From: Hyphomicrobiales bacterium
GTDB taxonomy: Bacteria; Pseudomonadota; Alphaproteobacteria; Rhizobiales; Rhizobiaceae
Direction: 5' to 3'
NCBI GenBank assembly: GCA_900470805.1
Contig: UCCA01000007.1
Location: forward strand, 84,770-148,769
DNA length: 64,000 nt
The translations under genes and the position numbers were made by a program. Below the pieces are notes generated by a model that did not search any database, was not told where the DNA came from, and was given only the letters and a program-made list of their open reading frames with translations. This document shows positions 27,065-36,034 of this stretch, in pieces; positions within the stretch are counted from its first letter, which is position 1; the number at the start of each line of letters is the position of its first letter.

Positions 27065-27908
27065 TCTGGGCTCCCAAGGCTTCACGCATGACCCTCAGTG
27101 CAATCGCAGGCGCAACTCGTAAGCGATATTCGAAGTCAGCGAGTGCGTCTTCCCACGGGTTCTTGACCTTGGACACGAGTGTAGAGATCAGGTCCTCTTG
27201 GTCCTGCGAGGACAACTTGCCCATCGTGGAAACCTGCAGCGGTGTGGAATCCAGACCACCGATCGCCAGGCTGATTGAGGGGCTATCCTCAGGCGTTTGT
27301 TCAACAACACACGCCACGGTGACAATGGGCCACGAGCTGCCACTCGGCTTCACCTTACGGTAGGAGGTGACCACTGGTCCGCGCGGGCGCGGGAATATCA
27401 AAGCGACGCCAAGCTCGTCCCTTTCCCGGGACGTTCGAAATCCACCAAGGAAGAACTCAGCCATCGGCACCTGGCGGGTACCGTCAGCGCCGACCAAGCG
27501 CAAGTGAGCCCCCAGCGCTGCCAAACAAACGGGCACATCGGACGCCGGATTTGCGAAGCATGCCGATCCGACTAAAGTCCCTTGTCCCGTAATGCTGCGA
27601 CCGCCGGTGACGCCGGACGCCATTTGAACTAGTAGCGGTACTTGCTCGGCGATCAACGGCGAAGCGAGCACGTCGTCATATGTAACACTGGCTTCTAGAA
27701 CGATGCTGGCGTTTTCTTCGTAGATTCTCTTCAGTGCCATTTGGCGCAGATCGACCACCAAATCCGGTATAGTTTCGCCCCTGGTCATAGCGGGGACCAG
27801 CATTGTTCCACCACCAAGAACCAATGCTTCACCGGGACAACTAGCGAGCAGAGACGCAGCTTCTTTTGGGGTTTCCGGCGCAGAGTAGCTAAATGGCTTG
27901 GCAATCAT
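27057..27908 (-). CDS. FAD-binding medium subunit of a molybdenum hydroxylase (CoxM-type)
   Basis: The 283-residue subunit has the FAD-binding LGGGTMLVPAM segment and the TGQGTLVGSACFANPASDVP loop. It accepts electrons from the 2Fe-2S subunit and passes them to an acceptor in the cytoplasm. Its start overlaps the large-subunit stop (ATGA) and its end overlaps the small-subunit start. Confidence 0.93.
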   Translation of the reverse strand: MIAKPFSYSAPETPKEAASLLASCPGEALVLGGGTMLVPAMTRGETIPDLVVDLRQMALKRIYEENASIVLEASVTYDDVLASPLIAEQVPLLVQMASGVTGGRSITGQGTLVGSACFANPASDVPVCLAALGAHLRLVGADGTRQVPMAEFFLGGFRTSRERDELGVALIFPRPRGPVVTSYRKVKPSGSSWPIVTVACVVEQTPEDSPSISLAIGGLDSTPLQVSTMGKLSSQDQEDLISTLVSKVKNPWEDALADFEYRLRVAPAIALRVMREALGAQNG

Positions 27909-30295
27909 GATCGCCCCGCGACTATTGCTGCCAGAATTCTCTCTGGTGTTGCCGGGATCGCGTTAAGCCTTCGAGCCGCAGCTGGACCGATGGCGTTGCC
28001 AACCGCATTCATCACCGCAGCCATGGCGCCACCAACGCCAGACTCCCCGGCACCCTTCATACCAAGCGGGTGGAATGCACTGGGCGTGACCCGGTGTCCG
28101 ATCTCTATTGCTGGAAGGTCTGACGCCCTGGGAAGAAGATAGTTCTTGAGCCGGTCAGTAAGCTTATGACCACCCTCATCCATCTGCATGCGCTCCCAAA
28201 GGGCCGCGCCAATGCCCATGACAACTGCGCCACGCATCTGGCCATCGACCAGGGATGGATTGATCACGGTGCCACAATCATGCACGACGGAATACTTTCG
28301 AACACGCACAACGCCAGTGTCTCGCGAGACTTCGACCTCCGCTGCGTGAACGGAATAGGGATAAGACGGATAGGCGCTGATGCGACCGTGCTCATCGGGT
28401 GAGTGTCTTACGTTCTGGGCCTTGTAGCTTTTAGTCGATTGAAGCGGCAGCTCTACACCAGCGCCAGAAGTGAATGGATGGGTATAGACCGCGAGCGCGA
28501 CGGCCGAAAACTTCAATCGCCGGTCGGAAGCCGCCGTCGAAAAGACTTCGCCATCATGAAAAGCAATATCTGCTGGCTCGCATCTCAGCAGGTTCGCTGC
28601 ACACCTTGCCAACTTCGACCGGACATCTTCTGCGGCCGAAACCGCAGCGGCACCGCAGAGCATGAGACTTCTACTGCTGCTGTTTCCTCCACCAAACGGC
28701 GTGACATCCGTATCGCCCTGCCGGATGGTTATCGAGTAAGGTTGCGCACCGAAAACGTCGGCGACGAGCTGCGCTAAGCCAGTTTCATTGCCGCCGCCGG
28801 GCGAGGTGATGCTTGCGAGTACCGTGATTTCTCCGCTTGGGTCGACCTTTACAGTCGCGGTCTCGAAGCCGCTTGGGACCGCGCCGGGGAACGCCGCCCC
28901 CTCAGGCGTCAATTCGAACGCATATCCACGACCGACGATATGTTCGTCGTCACCCGCCGGAGCATTCAGTGCCCACCGACTGGTCATCTCCTCAAGCTCA
29001 TTCAATGCGGGCTCATAGTCACCACTATCAACCATCATCCCTGACGGCAGCCTGTAGGGAAACGCGTCCGACGGAATTAGATTCTTGCGTCGGAGGTCGT
29101 TCGAAGTCACCCCGAGTTCCTGGGCAAGTAACTCGATGGCCCTCTCGACAACGAGATTGCCAATTTCCTTGCCATACCCTCTTATCCCTTGCCACGGAGA
29201 CTTGTTGGTGGTGGCCAGATAGCAATCGATAAGACAGTTCTCGATCTTGTAGACGGTCGGCATCACAGCCGCAGCTACAAGGGCCATCTGCCAGCCTCCT
29301 CCGGCGCCTACCGCACCAATGTCCGCTACCATGCGATCCCGAAACGCAACGATTTGGCCATCTGGTTTTGCGGCAATCTGGAAGGAGTGCCTCTGCTCGC
29401 GGCCCCGAGCGAGGAAGCACTCGTCTCTATCCTCGACGAAAGCGACAGGACGACGAGTCTTTATCGCCAGGAAACCAACCAAAACCTCTTCCGGATGACC
29501 AACCATTTTAAGGCCGAAGGTCCCGCCGATGTTGGGGGCTATGATTTGGACCTGGCTCTCTTTGAGACGAAGCGCATGCGCGATCGTCCAACGCGACGGA
29601 TGAGGCATTTGAAATGCCCCTTCTACCTTCAGCCGTGCCGACCTTGGATCCCAGTGGGCTACGTACGAGCGCATCTCCATTGGAGCGCTCGTAGAGCAAT
29701 CTACGGAAAGCTCACCCGAGACCGTGACGACGTCACTTTCGAAGAAAACTGCCTCAGGGTCACCGACACGAATGACGTCATGCGCTGCAACATTCGTTTT
29801 CCAAAGCGGGTGTACGAAATTGTCGGAATTGACTGCCACCGACGGGTCAAGGAGCGGTGCCAAGGGCTCGTATGTGACGACAACTTTGTCCGCCGCCAAG
29901 CGAGCGCTGGCTACGCTGTCGGCTACGACCGCAACGATCGGTTCCCCGACGTACCGAACCTCATCGAGGGCGAGCGGCCGGACATCAAGCGGTCCAGGAA
30001 AGCGATCTTTAGAGAACCGAGAAGGTGTCGGCTCGGTTTGGGGCCACATCTCTTGTGCGGTCACCAATGTAACGAAGCCAGCGGTCTTCTCGGCTGCAGC
30101 GGTGTCGATGCTTACGATTTTGGCCTTGGGATGAGCGCTGCGCACAATCCGCATATGGAGAGCGTTCGATGGCACGATGTCAGCCGAGTATATTGCCTCC
30201 CCACGAACAAAGCTTTCTGCGTTCAAACGCGGAACGCTTGTTCCAACAGCAAATGGTCCGTTTGGAATATGGCTGACCGGAGATTTATCGCTCAT
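27905..30295 (-). CDS. molybdopterin-binding large subunit of a molybdenum hydroxylase (CoxL/XDH-type)
   Basis: The 796-residue protein follows the xanthine-dehydrogenase-superfamily layout, with a hammerhead-like N-terminal domain, cofactor segments such as GGTFGLKM, and GAGESGVGGAMAAVMNA near the C-terminus carrying the catalytic glutamate. It has no Tat signal, so it is cytoplasmic, unlike the IorB-type protein at 10101. It should hydroxylate an aromatic or N-heterocyclic carbon. It is first in the operon L-M-S-cyclase-transporter and has the AAACA-N2-TGTTT operator about 110 bp upstream. Its Shine-Dalgarno is weak. Confidence 0.92.
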   Translation of the reverse strand: MSDKSPVSHIPNGPFAVGTSVPRLNAESFVRGEAIYSADIVPSNALHMRIVRSAHPKAKIVSIDTAAAEKTAGFVTLVTAQEMWPQTEPTPSRFSKDRFPGPLDVRPLALDEVRYVGEPIVAVVADSVASARLAADKVVVTYEPLAPLLDPSVAVNSDNFVHPLWKTNVAAHDVIRVGDPEAVFFESDVVTVSGELSVDCSTSAPMEMRSYVAHWDPRSARLKVEGAFQMPHPSRWTIAHALRLKESQVQIIAPNIGGTFGLKMVGHPEEVLVGFLAIKTRRPVAFVEDRDECFLARGREQRHSFQIAAKPDGQIVAFRDRMVADIGAVGAGGGWQMALVAAAVMPTVYKIENCLIDCYLATTNKSPWQGIRGYGKEIGNLVVERAIELLAQELGVTSNDLRRKNLIPSDAFPYRLPSGMMVDSGDYEPALNELEEMTSRWALNAPAGDDEHIVGRGYAFELTPEGAAFPGAVPSGFETATVKVDPSGEITVLASITSPGGGNETGLAQLVADVFGAQPYSITIRQGDTDVTPFGGGNSSSRSLMLCGAAAVSAAEDVRSKLARCAANLLRCEPADIAFHDGEVFSTAASDRRLKFSAVALAVYTHPFTSGAGVELPLQSTKSYKAQNVRHSPDEHGRISAYPSYPYSVHAAEVEVSRDTGVVRVRKYSVVHDCGTVINPSLVDGQMRGAVVMGIGAALWERMQMDEGGHKLTDRLKNYLLPRASDLPAIEIGHRVTPSAFHPLGMKGAGESGVGGAMAAVMNAVGNAIGPAAARRLNAIPATPERILAAIVAGRS

Positions 30296-30406
30296 TGGGT
30301 TTGCCCATTGAGCTTACAATGCCGCTTAGCAAAAACTTCCAAATCGCGGCCTGCACCGTTCGGCGAACGATATATGACATAAGCTCCTCCTCAGTCATAC
30401 ACACGT

Positions 30407-30424
30407 TTAAAACAACTGTTTTAA
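30407..30424 (-). promoter_or_regulatory. TTnAAACA-N2-TGTTTnAA operator, molybdenum hydroxylase promoter
   Basis: TTAAAACAACTGTTTTAA has perfect 8-bp arms around AC and lies between the maturation gene (ends 30463) and the large-subunit start (30295). The match to the repeat at 21161 ties the FAH/CoA-transferase operon to this one. Confidence 0.68.
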
Positions 30425-30462
30425 TTTGTCAAATGACGCGTCAGTCCGTTTGGGCGCTCAGC

Positions 30463-32094
30463 CTACTCAAACGTTGCACCGGAGAGCATCAGCGCCTCCG
30501 GCGTATCGATGTCAAAGCTAGCAGCGGAGCCGATCTCAACATCCACGACATCGACATCACAGTTCTCGATAACGTGCTTCGCGCCTACGTCGCCCCGAAG
30601 CGTCAGAACCTCAGCGAAGAGCCGTCTAGGCAGAATAACAGGATTTCCGCGTTTACCGAGCGTAGTCGCCCGGACCACTGCAGAGCCCTTCGCTTCGACA
30701 AATGCCTGAATCAACAGGTCGATATCGTCTGCCGATACGTTTGGCATGTCAGCTAGCAGCACTAATATGCCATCGGGATCATTTCCGCTAACACTCGAAA
30801 CACCGGAGGCGAGCGAGGTTGCTATCCCTTCCTTGAATTGGGGATTGTGAACGAGCGCTATTGAAATGCCGTCAAGCGCCCTTTCAATGTCATCGCGACG
30901 ATGGCCAGTTACTACTGTAACGTCTGCAGCTTTGCTTCTGATAGCTGCCAAAGCCGTGCGCCTGATCAAAGGCACACCGTCAAGCCGAGCAAGGAGCTTG
31001 TGCTTGTCGACGTCTCCCATACGACTGGAGGTCCCCGCAGCAAGGATAACGGCAGAGACTGACACAGCAGTCGGACTGCGTTCTGTCTCATCGCGCGGGC
31101 TTGGGCGCGTTGAGATCTCTTTAAGCAATCCTCCAACGCCCATACCGGCAATGTTGATCGCACTCGGTCTTTCGCCTGTCAGCAAGCGGCCAATAACCCA
31201 ATCAAATCCGTTTTCTTTGATGCTACGAGCACAGCCAGGCGCACCAACGATTGGTATCGGTCCCACTTCGCCGAGAACAAGAAGGTTGCCAGGATCGACA
31301 GGCATTCCCACTCTCAACACCCGTCCACCGGCAAGGCGGATGGCTTCGGGAATAACATCGCGTTCGTCTGTCACAGCGGATGCGCCAAAAACTACGATGA
31401 TTTGCGGACTCGACCAACCGGTGAGCAAGGCTACCCGGATCTGATCCGCCAAGGCATCAGGTCGATGCTCGCACCGCAGTTCGCACGCGATATTGCTCCG
31501 CGAATCCTCCAGCCTGCGCCGAAGATTCCGTGTTGTCTTCTCAATGACGGAAGGCTTGAGCGCTGGAAGCATCGTTGAGATCAAAACGACATCATGCGCC
31601 AGATAGGGCTTTACTGCGAAGACCTCGCGGTCGGCTCGCGTCGATAAGACTGCGCTTATCGCCGTGCCCGATACCGCAAATGGGATGATTTTGATCGTCG
31701 CGACCATCTCACCGCTTTTTACAGAGCGGCCTTCGGCTAAGGTGGCAAGTGTGATGCTTGGATCCACGCTGTTGAATCGATCAATAGCTTCCGTGTTTGG
31801 CCAGAAGATGCCATTCTCCGCCGCGTAGAAGTTGACTCTCCCCGTCGTCGCACGCGAAATCCGGACCCCTGGCGTCACCACAGCAACCGCCAGAGCGTTG
31901 GCGGCATCGTTCTCGGGTACGTCCCCATCGTCAAGCGTGGCGACCGTCAACGTATCAATCCCAGCGTTTAGCAACTTGTCTATTTCGTCCTTCCCAAGGA
32001 TCAGGCCCTTGGGAAACGAGCTATCGATCACCTTCGTGGTGTGAGCGAGAATGCCTCCGACTGCATCTTTGGTGGCTTTAGTGCCAAACCTCAT
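30463..32094 (-). CDS. molybdopterin-binding / MobA-like nucleotidyltransferase fusion
   Basis: The 543-residue protein joins a MoeA/MogA-like molybdopterin-binding half (about 1-330; VVFGASAVTDERDVIP and PGNLLVLGEVGPIPIVG) to a C-terminal nucleotidyltransferase half with the signature VILAAGTSSRMG (349-360) and a lysine soon after (DKHKLLARLDG). By family it should make molybdopterin cytosine dinucleotide, the cofactor form of CoxL-type enzymes. It overlaps the XdhC gene by 4 bp and lies next to the hydroxylase operon. The fusion is known in related bacteria. Confidence 0.85.
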   Translation of the reverse strand: MRFGTKATKDAVGGILAHTTKVIDSSFPKGLILGKDEIDKLLNAGIDTLTVATLDDGDVPENDAANALAVAVVTPGVRISRATTGRVNFYAAENGIFWPNTEAIDRFNSVDPSITLATLAEGRSVKSGEMVATIKIIPFAVSGTAISAVLSTRADREVFAVKPYLAHDVVLISTMLPALKPSVIEKTTRNLRRRLEDSRSNIACELRCEHRPDALADQIRVALLTGWSSPQIIVVFGASAVTDERDVIPEAIRLAGGRVLRVGMPVDPGNLLVLGEVGPIPIVGAPGCARSIKENGFDWVIGRLLTGERPSAINIAGMGVGGLLKEISTRPSPRDETERSPTAVSVSAVILAAGTSSRMGDVDKHKLLARLDGVPLIRRTALAAIRSKAADVTVVTGHRRDDIERALDGISIALVHNPQFKEGIATSLASGVSSVSGNDPDGILVLLADMPNVSADDIDLLIQAFVEAKGSAVVRATTLGKRGNPVILPRRLFAEVLTLRGDVGAKHVIENCDVDVVDVEIGSAASFDIDTPEALMLSGATFE

Positions 32095-32783
32095 GATGTC
32101 GTACCATCAGGTCGCCGCCACCCCGAGATCACTTCAGCAAGAATAGCGATCGCTATCTCGGCGGGTGATTTGGCTCCGATGTCTAAACCTATCGGGCCTC
32201 GAATTTTCTGAAGTTGCGCTTCTGTGGCGCCTTGATTGGCCAACCTGTCTAAGCGCTTTGCGTGTGTCTTGCGGCTCCCAAGAGCGCCTACGTAGAAGCA
32301 TCCTTGTTGAAGCGCCAAACTGATTGCGTAGTCATCGATCTTGGGGTCGTGGCTCAAGGCGACAAGTGCAGAAAATTGATCAAGACCTCGCATACGCAAC
32401 GCATCTTCAGGCCACTCTGGAAGGATGTCGACATCTGGAAATCTTTCAGGTGCGGCGAAAGCAGTTCGTGGATCTATGACCAGAACATCGAACGCCGTAA
32501 TTCTTGCCAACGCTGCCAGCGCCTGGGCAATATGTACCGCGCCGATAACCACAATCCTTGGGTTCGGCAGGTAGACATTGGTAAAGTTGGAGTCTTGTTG
32601 CCCACCGAGATCATCCGAATCTTCTGGTCTAGGAGCTGCTAGATCGAGCGCACTGGCTTCATAGTTGACAGCGTCTTGGCCGAAAAGGACGGTCTGGTCC
32701 CCAGACGCCAAATTCGTGATAGTCACAACCTTCGTTCGTTGTTTCCTCGCTTCGTTGATCAGCACAAGATCCGCCAGCTTCAT
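32091..32783 (-). CDS. XdhC C-terminal (Rossmann) protein
   Basis: This 230-residue protein is the XdhC C-terminal half: an XdhC/CoxI start (MKLADLVLINEARKQRTKVV) and a Rossmann segment IVVIGAVHIAQALAALA, followed by YVGALGSRKTHAKR. XdhC proteins bind the molybdenum cofactor, help sulfurate it and insert it into the hydroxylase. The ATG at 32783 shares one base with the preceding stop (TAATG). XdhC is often one protein of about 300 residues; here it is two genes. Confidence 0.88.
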   Translation of the reverse strand: MKLADLVLINEARKQRTKVVTITNLASGDQTVLFGQDAVNYEASALDLAAPRPEDSDDLGGQQDSNFTNVYLPNPRIVVIGAVHIAQALAALARITAFDVLVIDPRTAFAAPERFPDVDILPEWPEDALRMRGLDQFSALVALSHDPKIDDYAISLALQQGCFYVGALGSRKTHAKRLDRLANQGATEAQLQKIRGPIGLDIGAKSPAEIAIAILAEVISGWRRPDGTTS

Positions 32784-33112
32784 TACTCGATCCTCTCGAC
32801 GTAAACGCTGATCCGGCCGCCACATGACAAGCCCACGCGCCAAGCGATCTCATCGGCGACTCCAAAATCCACAACTCGCGGGCGGCCATCAGCGATCGCA
32901 TCCTGCGCTTCGACGACAACCGCAGCTTCGACGCAGCCACCAGATACCGAGCCTTCAAAGTTACCCATGTCATCCACGACGAGATGGCTACCCACCGGTC
33001 TTGGTGCGGACCCCCAAGCCTTGACCACAGTCGCCAGGGCGACCTTTCGTCCCTCTTTCCTCCAGCGTTCCGCGACGACCAGCGGATCACACCCGAGTCC
33101 ATTTTCGTTCAT
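32783..33112 (-). CDS. XdhC N-terminal (CoxI-type) protein
   Basis: The 109-residue protein has the XdhC_CoxI domain: VALATVVKAWGSAPRPVGSHLVV and SVSGGCVEAAVV with its conserved cysteine, then GLSCGGRI. It is the first gene of the XdhC-XdhC-MobA run. The ATG at 33112 is preferred over one at 33187 because a good -10 box (TATAAT on the minus strand, 33160-33155) lies between them. The operator at 33199 is upstream and shared with the divergent reductase gene. Confidence 0.83.
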   Translation of the reverse strand: MNENGLGCDPLVVAERWRKEGRKVALATVVKAWGSAPRPVGSHLVVDDMGNFEGSVSGGCVEAAVVVEAQDAIADGRPRVVDFGVADEIAWRVGLSCGGRISVYVERIE

Positions 33113-33198
33113 TGCGGTTACATTTCTCTCAGATCGATCACGGAGATCCAAGGCATTATACCTGACAACCGTCATCATTGGCATCATATCTAGTGATT

Positions 33199-33215
33199 AC
33201 TTCATTTTTTGAAGT
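33199..33215. promoter_or_regulatory. 17-bp inverted-repeat operator between divergent operons
   Basis: ACTTCATTTTTTGAAGT is a perfect inverted repeat lying 87 bp before the XdhC gene and 100 bp before the CurA-like gene. It could control either or both directions; no clear -35 box adjoins it. Confidence 0.65.
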
Positions 33216-33315
33216 TCTCGTTGCATGTGGTGTTTTGGGGTCGCAATCTGCGCCCTGGTAGGACGGCTGGATTCTTCCTTCAAAACGTCCGAGCGGAACG
33301 TAGGAGGACTTCGGA

Positions 33316-34344
33316 ATGAGCAGAATTGACGCATCAAAAATCGTTCTGGCTTCCCGTCCCGATGGAAGGCCGACGCAGGATAATTTCCGATATGAGTCTT
33401 TCACGCCACCCGCGCTTTCCGAAGGCCAACTGCTTCTGCGAACTGAATACCTTTCGCTCGACCCATATATGCGGGGCAGAATGAGTGCCGGAAAGTCATA
33501 CGCGGAGCCGACGCCGGTCGGCGGAGTTATGGAAGGTTCCGGCGTCGCGACGGTGCTGCAGTCAGAACACCCAGACTATCATCAGGGTGATATCGTTTTG
33601 GCACGGACTGGATGGCGTACCCACGCCGTGGTCGAGACCCCGGGGGTCCGGAAACTGGACGCAACAATTGCGCCCGTCACCACCGCGCTAGGTGTTCTTG
33701 GTATGCCAGGTTTCACGGCGTATAGCGGCATGAAGATGATTGGGAAGCCACGTCACGGCGAAACAGTCGTTGTAGGAGCAGCTTCGGGACCTGTTGGCTC
33801 TCTGGTTGGCCAAATCGCTATGCGGGCCGGGGCGCGTGCAGTCGGAATAGCAGGCGGCAAAGAGAAATGCTCGTTTGCGAAATCCACGTTCGGCTTCGAC
33901 GAGGTCATCGATCATAGGTTACCAGACTTCCCTGACCGGCTGGCTGCGGCCTGCCCGACGGGCATTGACGTCTACTTCGAGAACATAGGCGGCGCTGTAT
34001 GGCAGGCCGTTCTTCCCCTCCTGAATCTCTACGCTCGCGTGCCTGTTTGTGGGCTGATTGCCCAATACAATGCCGTCCCTACCGGAGACAACGCAGCACT
34101 ACTTGCGCAAACGATGAACACCATCCTGGCCCGAAGCCTGACGCTGCGCGGCTACATCAACTCTGAATTTGCCGCCGAACTCTACCCTTCGTTTCTCGCA
34201 GAGGTAGGGGCGGCCGTCGCTTCTGGAGAGATCAGGTATCGCGAGGACTTCATAGACGGGTTGGAGAACGCTCCGGCCGGACTGATCGGGCTACTTGAAG
34301 GCAAGAACTTCGGCAAACTGATCGTTCGCGCGAACGCTCGCTAA
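33316..34344 (+). CDS. NADP-dependent oxidoreductase (CurA / prostaglandin reductase-like MDR)
   Basis: The 342-residue MDR protein has LSLDPYMRGRM, typical of leukotriene B4 12-hydroxydehydrogenase/CurA proteins, and the cofactor segment GAASGPVGSLVGQIAMRAG. Family members reduce the C=C bond of enones such as curcumin or 4-hydroxynonenal with NADPH. AGGAGG lies 13 bases before the ATG. It heads a plus-strand run with a flavoprotein and EmrB/EmrA efflux genes. Confidence 0.87.
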   Translation: MSRIDASKIVLASRPDGRPTQDNFRYESFTPPALSEGQLLLRTEYLSLDPYMRGRMSAGKSYAEPTPVGGVMEGSGVATVLQSEHPDYHQGDIVLARTGWRTHAVVETPGVRKLDATIAPVTTALGVLGMPGFTAYSGMKMIGKPRHGETVVVGAASGPVGSLVGQIAMRAGARAVGIAGGKEKCSFAKSTFGFDEVIDHRLPDFPDRLAAACPTGIDVYFENIGGAVWQAVLPLLNLYARVPVCGLIAQYNAVPTGDNAALLAQTMNTILARSLTLRGYINSEFAAELYPSFLAEVGAAVASGEIRYREDFIDGLENAPAGLIGLLEGKNFGKLIVRANAR

Positions 34345-34361
34345 CCTTCAAGGAGCAATCA

Positions 34362-36032
34362 ATGTCAAACTCTTCCCCACTGAATGCTACGGGACCAAGG
34401 TATGAACAGACATTTCCGGTGTTCAATCAGCATGAACTCGATGTCCTGAAGGGCTTCGGAAAGCTCGTGAAATTTCAAGATGGCGAAACGATCTTGAAAG
34501 CAGGCGAGAGGAGCCCTGGGCTCTTCGTTATCCTAGACGGGCACGCCACAGTCGAGGTCAAAAACATCTTCGGTCAGGTCACACCGATTGCCGAGTATGG
34601 ACCAGGCGGCTTTATGGGCGAAACTGGCAACCTGTCTGGGCGGACAGCACTGGTGGATGGACGCGCGGAAGGAGAGACTGAGGCTCTGCTGATTGAGCCA
34701 GACCGACTTCGCTCTCTACTCATCGCCAACGCAGAGATCGGCGAACGCATCATGCGGGCGCTGATCCTTCGTCGCGTTAATCTGATCGAGGGTGCAACTG
34801 TCGGCCCGACTATCATCGGTTCCCGTGATCATCATGACGTCGTCCGCCTGCAGGGGTTCTTCAGACGCAATGGGCATCCGTTTGTCGCAATCGATCCCTC
34901 TGAGGACGAGGATGCAGCGGAGCTTTTGAACCGCGCTCACGCCGATCCGACCGCATCGCCACTTGTTGTGCTCGCCGATGGCAGCATTCTCGAAAATCCT
35001 TCGACCGAGGAAATTGCCTCGATCCTTGGGATGATGGCGGAGCCTAGCCGAAATCACTACGACGTAGCCGTCGTCGGCGCCGGACCATCAGGCTTGTCAA
35101 CAGCCGTCTATGCCGCATCCGAAGGTCTGAGCGTCGCAGTCTGCGACACGAGGTCGTTTGGCGGACAAGCGGGTGCAAGCGCTCGTATTGAAAATTACTT
35201 CGGGTTCCCTACGGGTATTTCCGGTTTTGCACTGACTGCTCGAGCCTACAATCAGGCTCAGAAATTTGGTGCTGAAATGATGATCCCAACGGAGATCAAG
35301 TCTTTGGACTGCACACGTCCACAGGGATACTTCGTGTTGAAGACAGCCGATGGACACGAGGTTCGGTCAAGGTCGATCGTAATCGCCAGTGGCGCATATT
35401 ACCGTCGCCCCGAGATCGACGGCTTGAAGGAGTTGGAAGGGCGTGGCGTTTGGTACTGGGCCTCACCCATCGAGGCAAACCTTTGCAAGGACCAGGAGGT
35501 TTATCTGATCGGCGGAGGCAACTCAGCGGGTCAAGCGGTAGTCTATTTGGCATCCCACGCTCGGACCGTGCATATGTTGGTGCGGGGTGAAAGCCTTGCC
35601 GCAAGTATGTCGAGCTATCTCGTTGATCGCATTCAATCTGCCCCGAACGTCACCATCCACTACAACACTGAAATCGACCATTTGCGGAGCGACGCCTCCG
35701 GTCTAACCGGGCTTACTCTTTTTGATAAGACATCAGGCAGCAGGCGCAGCGCCGATACCCGAAATCTATTTCTGTTTATCGGAGCCGACCCCACGACCGA
35801 ATGGCTGTCTGGCTGCGGCGTTGTCTTAGATCCTGCTGGCTTCGTAGCCACCGGGCCTTCGGAGGCGTTCCCCGCCGCCGCAGAGCTGGAGACATCCGTA
35901 CACGGCGTGTTTGCTATCGGAGATGTGAGATCAGGCTCCACTAAGAGAGTCGGTGCAGCCATCGGCGAAGGTGCGCAAGTCGTTGCAGCACTCCATCGGT
36001 TCCTCTCGCTTCGTCCTGCCTCGGTGGCCTGA
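34362..36032 (+). CDS. cyclic-nucleotide-domain/thioredoxin-reductase-like flavoprotein lacking the CxxC
   Basis: The 556-residue protein has an N-terminal cyclic-nucleotide-binding-type domain (about 15-140; FGQVTPIAEYGPGGFMGETG), a linker, then a thioredoxin-reductase-like FAD/NAD(P)H module with VAVVGAGPSGLSTAVYAASEG near 230 and VYLIGGGNSAGQAV. Where thioredoxin reductases have CATC it reads WASP (GVWYWASPIEANLC), so no redox disulfide is present and classical thioredoxin reduction is unlikely. Such fusions are a known but poorly characterised family. AAGGAG precedes the ATG; 17 bp separate it from the CurA-like gene. Confidence 0.87.
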   Translation: MSNSSPLNATGPRYEQTFPVFNQHELDVLKGFGKLVKFQDGETILKAGERSPGLFVILDGHATVEVKNIFGQVTPIAEYGPGGFMGETGNLSGRTALVDGRAEGETEALLIEPDRLRSLLIANAEIGERIMRALILRRVNLIEGATVGPTIIGSRDHHDVVRLQGFFRRNGHPFVAIDPSEDEDAAELLNRAHADPTASPLVVLADGSILENPSTEEIASILGMMAEPSRNHYDVAVVGAGPSGLSTAVYAASEGLSVAVCDTRSFGGQAGASARIENYFGFPTGISGFALTARAYNQAQKFGAEMMIPTEIKSLDCTRPQGYFVLKTADGHEVRSRSIVIASGAYYRRPEIDGLKELEGRGVWYWASPIEANLCKDQEVYLIGGGNSAGQAVVYLASHARTVHMLVRGESLAASMSSYLVDRIQSAPNVTIHYNTEIDHLRSDASGLTGLTLFDKTSGSRRSADTRNLFLFIGADPTTEWLSGCGVVLDPAGFVATGPSEAFPAAAELETSVHGVFAIGDVRSGSTKRVGAAIGEGAQVVAALHRFLSLRPASVA

Positions 36033-36034
36033 CT

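Noticed and set aside
29189-30382. Long open frame (397 codons) on the plus strand
   Set aside because: It lies antisense to the molybdenum large subunit, has Cys/Arg-rich non-family composition, and mirrors codon bias of the real gene.
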